From Paenibacillus ferrarius (GTDB taxonomy: Bacteria; Bacillota; Bacilli; Paenibacillales; NBRC-103111): DNA of 64,000 nt. Shown here piece after piece: positions 60,978-64,000 of this stretch. The stretch lies in NCBI RefSeq assembly GCF_002027705.1, contig NZ_MBTG01000072.1:1-64000 (forward strand). Reading direction: 5' to 3'. Below the pieces are notes generated by a model. The model was not told where the DNA came from, did not search any database, and saw only the letters and a list, made by a program, of their open reading frames with translations. Positions within the stretch are counted from its first letter, which is position 1. Every line of letters starts with the position of its first letter. Position numbers and translations under genes: made by a program.

Positions 60978-61008
60978 GAAAAAATCCAACCCTATTGGAT
61001 TGGATGCT
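60978..61008 (-). terminator. Terminator after the small membrane protein gene
   Basis: ATCCAACCC (60984-60992) pairs with GGATTGGAT (60997-61005) around TATT, with one wobble, and TTTTTT follows on the minus strand. It lies between the gene at 61069 and the ytoI promoter. Confidence 0.75.
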
Positions 61009-61068
61009 TTATTTGTATTATACCAAACATGTGTTCGATGTCAAAATGGAAATCTCTTCATGCTGCTG

Positions 61069-61347
61069 TTATTTGCGAAATTGCAGCATTTTTCTGCGTC
61101 CTTGGACAAGCTGCTCCATCTGCCATTTCTTCATTCGCTTGATGCGGCTTAGTTCTTGGCGTTTCTCTTCATCCACGCCCAATATCTGATGCAGATGCGC
61201 AGCGATGACGAGAAGCGCCATAGCGATCCAAACCATACTAAAGATCATCGGCAATGAGCCGATATCCCGAAAGTTCAGCTGGGGAATGGAATAAAACAAC
61301 ATTCCGATGGCCAAGCTCATGTACACCACATTTTTGAAGCCTTTCAA
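61069..61347 (-). CDS. Small two-helix membrane protein
   Basis: This 92-residue protein has two hydrophobic segments (about residues 6-24 and 34-55) and a strongly basic, helical C-terminus (VDEEKRQELSRIKRMKKWQMEQLVQGRRKMLQ). TTG at 61347 is taken as the start because AAAGGAG lies 10 bases upstream; the longer frame to 61425 has no ribosome site. No family is recognised. It is followed by a terminator and appears monocistronic. Confidence 0.65.
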   Translation of the reverse strand: MKGFKNVVYMSLAIGMLFYSIPQLNFRDIGSLPMIFSMVWIAMALLVIAAHLHQILGVDEEKRQELSRIKRMKKWQMEQLVQGRRKMLQFRK

Positions 61348-61452
61348 AATGACCACACTCCTTTCGCTTGAATGCCTGAAGCCTGTCTCTTGCCTATTTC
61401 CATTGTATGAGACAAGTTCCTGCAATATGAGTTCAAGCGAAAGTTTGCGCGC

Positions 61453-62181
61453 TTATTCGATGCCAAAGCCTTGCGCGTTCAGGAACGCTTTCATGTGCTC
61501 GCGCGGCCGCTGCGCTTTGGCGGCCATTTCCTTGGACCAGGTCGTATCGACTTTGCCGTCGGTACGTTCTTTCATGTAGTCGCGGATGCTTTCGTCGTAC
61601 CCGTCGACCGCGACCTGGTTATCCGTATACTGATTCACATGGTAAACGGCTTCAAGCGGGAGCCGCGGGCGCAGCAGCGGCTCTTGGTCCGGCATGCCGA
61701 TGCACATGCCGAAGACCGGGTACACGAGCTGCGGCAAGCCCAGCAGCTCGCTCGCCTCGGCTGGCTTATTGCGCAGCCCGCCGATATACACCACGCCGAG
61801 GCCCAGCGACTCGGCTGCAACGGCCGCATTTTGCGCAGCTAGCGCCGCATCGACCGTCGCAATGATGAAGTTCTCCGCATTGCCGGTGACCGGCGTATCC
61901 CCATGGCGGCGAACAGCTTGCTCATAGCGATGCAAATCTGCGCACCACACGAGAAAGACCGGACTCTCGCTGACATAGGCTTGATTGCCGGCCAAAGCGG
62001 CCAGCTGACTTCTCAGCGAGCTGTCTTTGACATGGACAACGCTGTAGGCCTGCATATTGCTTGAGGTCGATGCCGCTTGCGCAGCAGCCAAAATAGCGTT
62101 TAACTGGCTTTCGCTGACAGGCTGGTCCTTAAATTTTCGAATCGAGCGATGATTTTGCAGCAATGAAATGATTTCATTCAT
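61453..62181 (-). CDS. Oxygen-insensitive NAD(P)H nitroreductase-like flavoprotein
   Basis: This 242-residue FMN protein of the nitroreductase superfamily resembles NfsA/NfrA. The N-terminal FMN site HRSIRKFKDQPV, the QAASTSSNMQAYSVV segment and the GLGVVYIGGLRN region are intact, and the C-terminal basic tail helps bind NADPH in the family. It reduces nitro compounds or flavins; the physiological substrate is not known. GAAGGTTG precedes the ATG. Its 3' half (about 61450-61880) is much more GC-rich than its start. Confidence 0.88.
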   Translation of the reverse strand: MNEIISLLQNHRSIRKFKDQPVSESQLNAILAAAQAASTSSNMQAYSVVHVKDSSLRSQLAALAGNQAYVSESPVFLVWCADLHRYEQAVRRHGDTPVTGNAENFIIATVDAALAAQNAAVAAESLGLGVVYIGGLRNKPAEASELLGLPQLVYPVFGMCIGMPDQEPLLRPRLPLEAVYHVNQYTDNQVAVDGYDESIRDYMKERTDGKVDTTWSKEMAAKAQRPREHMKAFLNAQGFGIE

Positions 62182-62268
62182 CGGGAAACAACCTTCTTTC
62201 TATAAAGTTAATTTTATATGAGAAAGTCTCCATGGAAATGGTCGACAAACTGTTATCGAAGCAGCAGC

Positions 62269-63459
62269 TTATCTTTGGCGATCCTGCCTGTAGCTGACCA
62301 GTGCCAATAGAAGTCCAAGAACGGTGATTGCCGAACCCACCCAAGGCAGAGAAGAAAGACCCATGTGCGTGATGAACCAGCCTCCGATGAAAGCACCCCC
62401 GGCATTGCCCAAATTAAGTGCGGAGTGATTCGAGGTCGAAGCCAGCGCGGGCGCTTCTTTGGCCATGGTCATAATACGGACCTGAAGTCCCGGTAAAATG
62501 CCGAAGGAAGCGACACCCCAGATGAAAATAGTGATGACAGCAGCAATCGGCACCCGGTCAGTCCATGCAAAAACAGCTAAAATTAAAGCTAACGCTGCAA
62601 AATTCCCTATCATTGAAGGCATTAGCTTCCAATCGGCCAGCTTTCCGCCCAAAATGTTTCCGAGCGTCACACCACAGCCAAACAAAACGAGAATCCAGGT
62701 TACGCTTGACTCAGAGAAGCCGGTCACTTGCTCAAGCAGCGGGGCAATGTAAGTGAACACCGTAAATAAACTGCCCGTCCCCAGAGCCCCTATCAATAAA
62801 ACAAGCAGCAGTCTGGGCTGCATCAGCGCCCGAAATTGCTTCGTGAGGCTGGAATTATGCTCTTGCCGAATATGCGGAATGAAGGCGATGATGCCGATTA
62901 ACGAAATAATTCCCATGATCACCACGGCGCCAAAAGAAGCTCGCCATCCGAGCTGCTGCCCGATAAACGTGCCAAAAGGAACGCCAATGATGTTCGCAAT
63001 CGTTAATCCGGCCATCATAATCGAAATCGCTCCTGCCCGCTTATCCGGGCGCACTAGATTAGCCGCAAGCACGGCTCCAACGCCAAAAAATGTACCATGT
63101 GACAGCGCCGTAACTAATCGCGCTATCATCAAGATCGTATAGTTAGGCGCTATGGCAGCAATTCCGTTGCCTAAGATAAATAAGGCCATCAAGAGGCACA
63201 GCAGCAGCTTTTGGGGCAAGCGATGCGTAACAACAGCCAAGATCGGAGCACCGATCGCTACGCCCAGCGCATAGCTCGTAATGAGCTGCCCGGCTTGGGA
63301 AATACTGACCTGCAAATCACTGGCTACATTGGGCAGAAGCCCCATAATAACAAATTCGGTCATCCCGATGGCAAAGGAACCCACCGTTAGGGAGAAAATA
63401 GAAATGGGAAACCGTTCCTTGGTTGCCAATTGTCCAGATAAACTTTCTGACTGATTCAT
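62269..63459 (-). CDS. MFS transporter of the DHA1/AraJ-like group
   Basis: This roughly 396-residue permease has 12 predicted helices in two halves. Recognisable stretches are GSFAIGMTEFVIMGLLPNVA in helix 1, the loop 2-3 motif near THRLPQKLLLC, and ALSHGTFFGVGAVLAANLV. Similar proteins export sugars or drugs; substrate unknown. Start choice is unclear: the ATG at 63459 is 15 bases from AGAAAGG, a TTG at 63474 only one base. It follows the luciferase-like gene on the same strand and might be co-expressed. Confidence 0.85.
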   Translation of the reverse strand: MNQSESLSGQLATKERFPISIFSLTVGSFAIGMTEFVIMGLLPNVASDLQVSISQAGQLITSYALGVAIGAPILAVVTHRLPQKLLLCLLMALFILGNGIAAIAPNYTILMIARLVTALSHGTFFGVGAVLAANLVRPDKRAGAISIMMAGLTIANIIGVPFGTFIGQQLGWRASFGAVVIMGIISLIGIIAFIPHIRQEHNSSLTKQFRALMQPRLLLVLLIGALGTGSLFTVFTYIAPLLEQVTGFSESSVTWILVLFGCGVTLGNILGGKLADWKLMPSMIGNFAALALILAVFAWTDRVPIAAVITIFIWGVASFGILPGLQVRIMTMAKEAPALASTSNHSALNLGNAGGAFIGGWFITHMGLSSLPWVGSAITVLGLLLALVSYRQDRQR

Positions 63460-63506
63460 ACGTGTTGCTACCAACCTTTCTAAATTAGAGCACAGTGCTG
63501 CAAGGA

Positions 63507-64000
63507 TCAGCTTGAAGCTGATTCCTGCATGATTTCCGCAACGATCTGATAAGACTTCAAACGGGCCTCGTGATCATAGATTTGTGCGGCAACAATCCAT
63601 TCATCCGCTTTGGTTTCCTGCTGGACCTGCTGCAGCCTCTGACGAACCGTCTCCTTGCTGCCAACAATGGAATAGCTTAACTGCTGCTGGACGTACATTT
63701 TTTCCTGCGCCGTCCACAAGGCTTCCATATTGTCCACCGGAGGATTCAACAATCCGGTTCTACCGCGAATAATATTTAGAAATTGCTGAAGCTGCGAGGT
63801 TGCCAATATGTTCGCTTCCTCATCCGTATCGGCCGCGATGATATTGATACCCACCATGGCATACGGCTTCTCCAGCGCTTCCGAAGGCCGGAAGCCTCCG
63901 CGATACAATTCAAGCGCCGTCAACAAGTAGCCCGGAGCAAAATGGCTTGCAAAAGCAAACGGCAGCCCCAACTGGCCAGCTAGCTGAGCACTGAATCCAC
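63507..64000 (-). CDS. Luciferase-like (LLM class) flavin-dependent monooxygenase, C-terminal part
   Basis: The reading frame runs off the right edge of the window; about 164 residues are visible. It ends the characteristic barrel segment GFSAQLAGQLGLPFAFASHF and continues with the typical LLM tail (YAMVGINIIAADTDEEA, then VGSKETVRQRLQQV). Members oxidise small organic molecules with FMNH2 or F420; this bacterial-luciferase-like subgroup is often linked to no fixed pathway. Start codon and ribosome site lie outside. Confidence 0.85.
   Translation of the reverse strand, partial: GFSAQLAGQLGLPFAFASHFAPGYLLTALELYRGGFRPSEALEKPYAMVGINIIAADTDEEANILATSQLQQFLNIIRGRTGLLNPPVDNMEALWTAQEKMYVQQQLSYSIVGSKETVRQRLQQVQQETKADEWIVAAQIYDHEARLKSYQIVAEIMQESASS

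Noticed and set aside
1..64000. CRISPR array, tRNA, rRNA, prophage or secondary-metabolite cluster
   Set aside because: No regular spacer-repeat array and no tRNA- or rRNA-like stretch was seen by eye, and no phage structural or synthase genes are present. A dedicated search could still find a small RNA.

Overview
The window looks like a chromosomal segment of an endospore-forming, low-to-moderate GC Bacillota, most likely Paenibacillus or a close relative. The signs are a GerA/GerB/GerC germinant receptor cluster, YtrH/YtrI/YtvI sporulation proteins, a sigma-E-type promoter, the citZ-icd-mdh block, the accDA-pyk block beside dnaE, and Bacillus-type GGAGG ribosome binding sites. The species assignment is inference; no rRNA or tRNA gene was seen.

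Layout. (1) 1-1647: an IS4-family insertion sequence with both terminal inverted repeats. (2) 1680-9966, minus strand: a complete 2-aminoethylphosphonate catabolic operon made of a class-III PLP enzyme (probable PbfA), phnX, phnW, an ABC importer (lipoprotein, ATPase, fused permease) and a DeoR regulator. Two internal promoters share TTGTTTT arrays and a TTTAC-containing block. (3) 9967-15869: a repeat-bearing gap, a DUF975 membrane protein, a small Cys protein, a PhyH dioxygenase divergent from an AraC regulator, a Gfo/Idh/MocA dehydrogenase, and a MerR-methyltransferase fusion. (4) 15905-23834: a PhoR/PhoP two-component pair in kinase-first order with a Pho-box-like array before phoP, class I fumarase, a polysaccharide deacetylase with a GC-rich tail, a YfbR-like 5'-nucleotidase, a tandem hairpin array, and small membrane or lipoproteins.

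(5) 23994-30078, minus strand: a GlnK/GlnL-type two-component system followed by an amino-acid ABC importer and a sodium:amino-acid symporter. The transporter promoter region carries phased GlnL-like half-sites and an unexplained nest of dyads. (6) 30262-35689: a secreted protein, then mdh, icd and citZ; citZ has a good promoter and a CcpC-type dyad. (7) 35690-37326: accessory-looking DNA with a DUF4352 lipoprotein, a duplicated tail sequence and a 28-codon CxxC ORF. (8) 37327-43614: a small XRE regulator, ppx and ppk converging with overlapping ends, ytvI, fxsA and a hotdog thioesterase. (9) 43774-49822: a germinant receptor cluster in the order A-B-C-C-B.

(10) 49848-64000: the second copy of a 178-bp dispersed repeat, then pyk-accA-accD with overlapping junctions, a small DUF2007-like protein, pgpA, dnaE, the sporulation pair ytrH-ytrI behind a consensus-like sigma-E promoter, ytpI, ytoI, a small membrane protein, a nitroreductase, an MFS transporter and a luciferase-like monooxygenase cut by the window edge.

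Most of the window is ordinary core genome. The points most worth checking are the phosphonate operon and its shared promoter architecture, the GlnL-site and dyad region before glnH, the 178-bp repeat family, the kinase-first phoR-phoP arrangement, the MerR-methyltransferase fusion, and the 28-codon ORF at 36966-37052. I did not find a clearly new defence, CRISPR or biosynthetic system.
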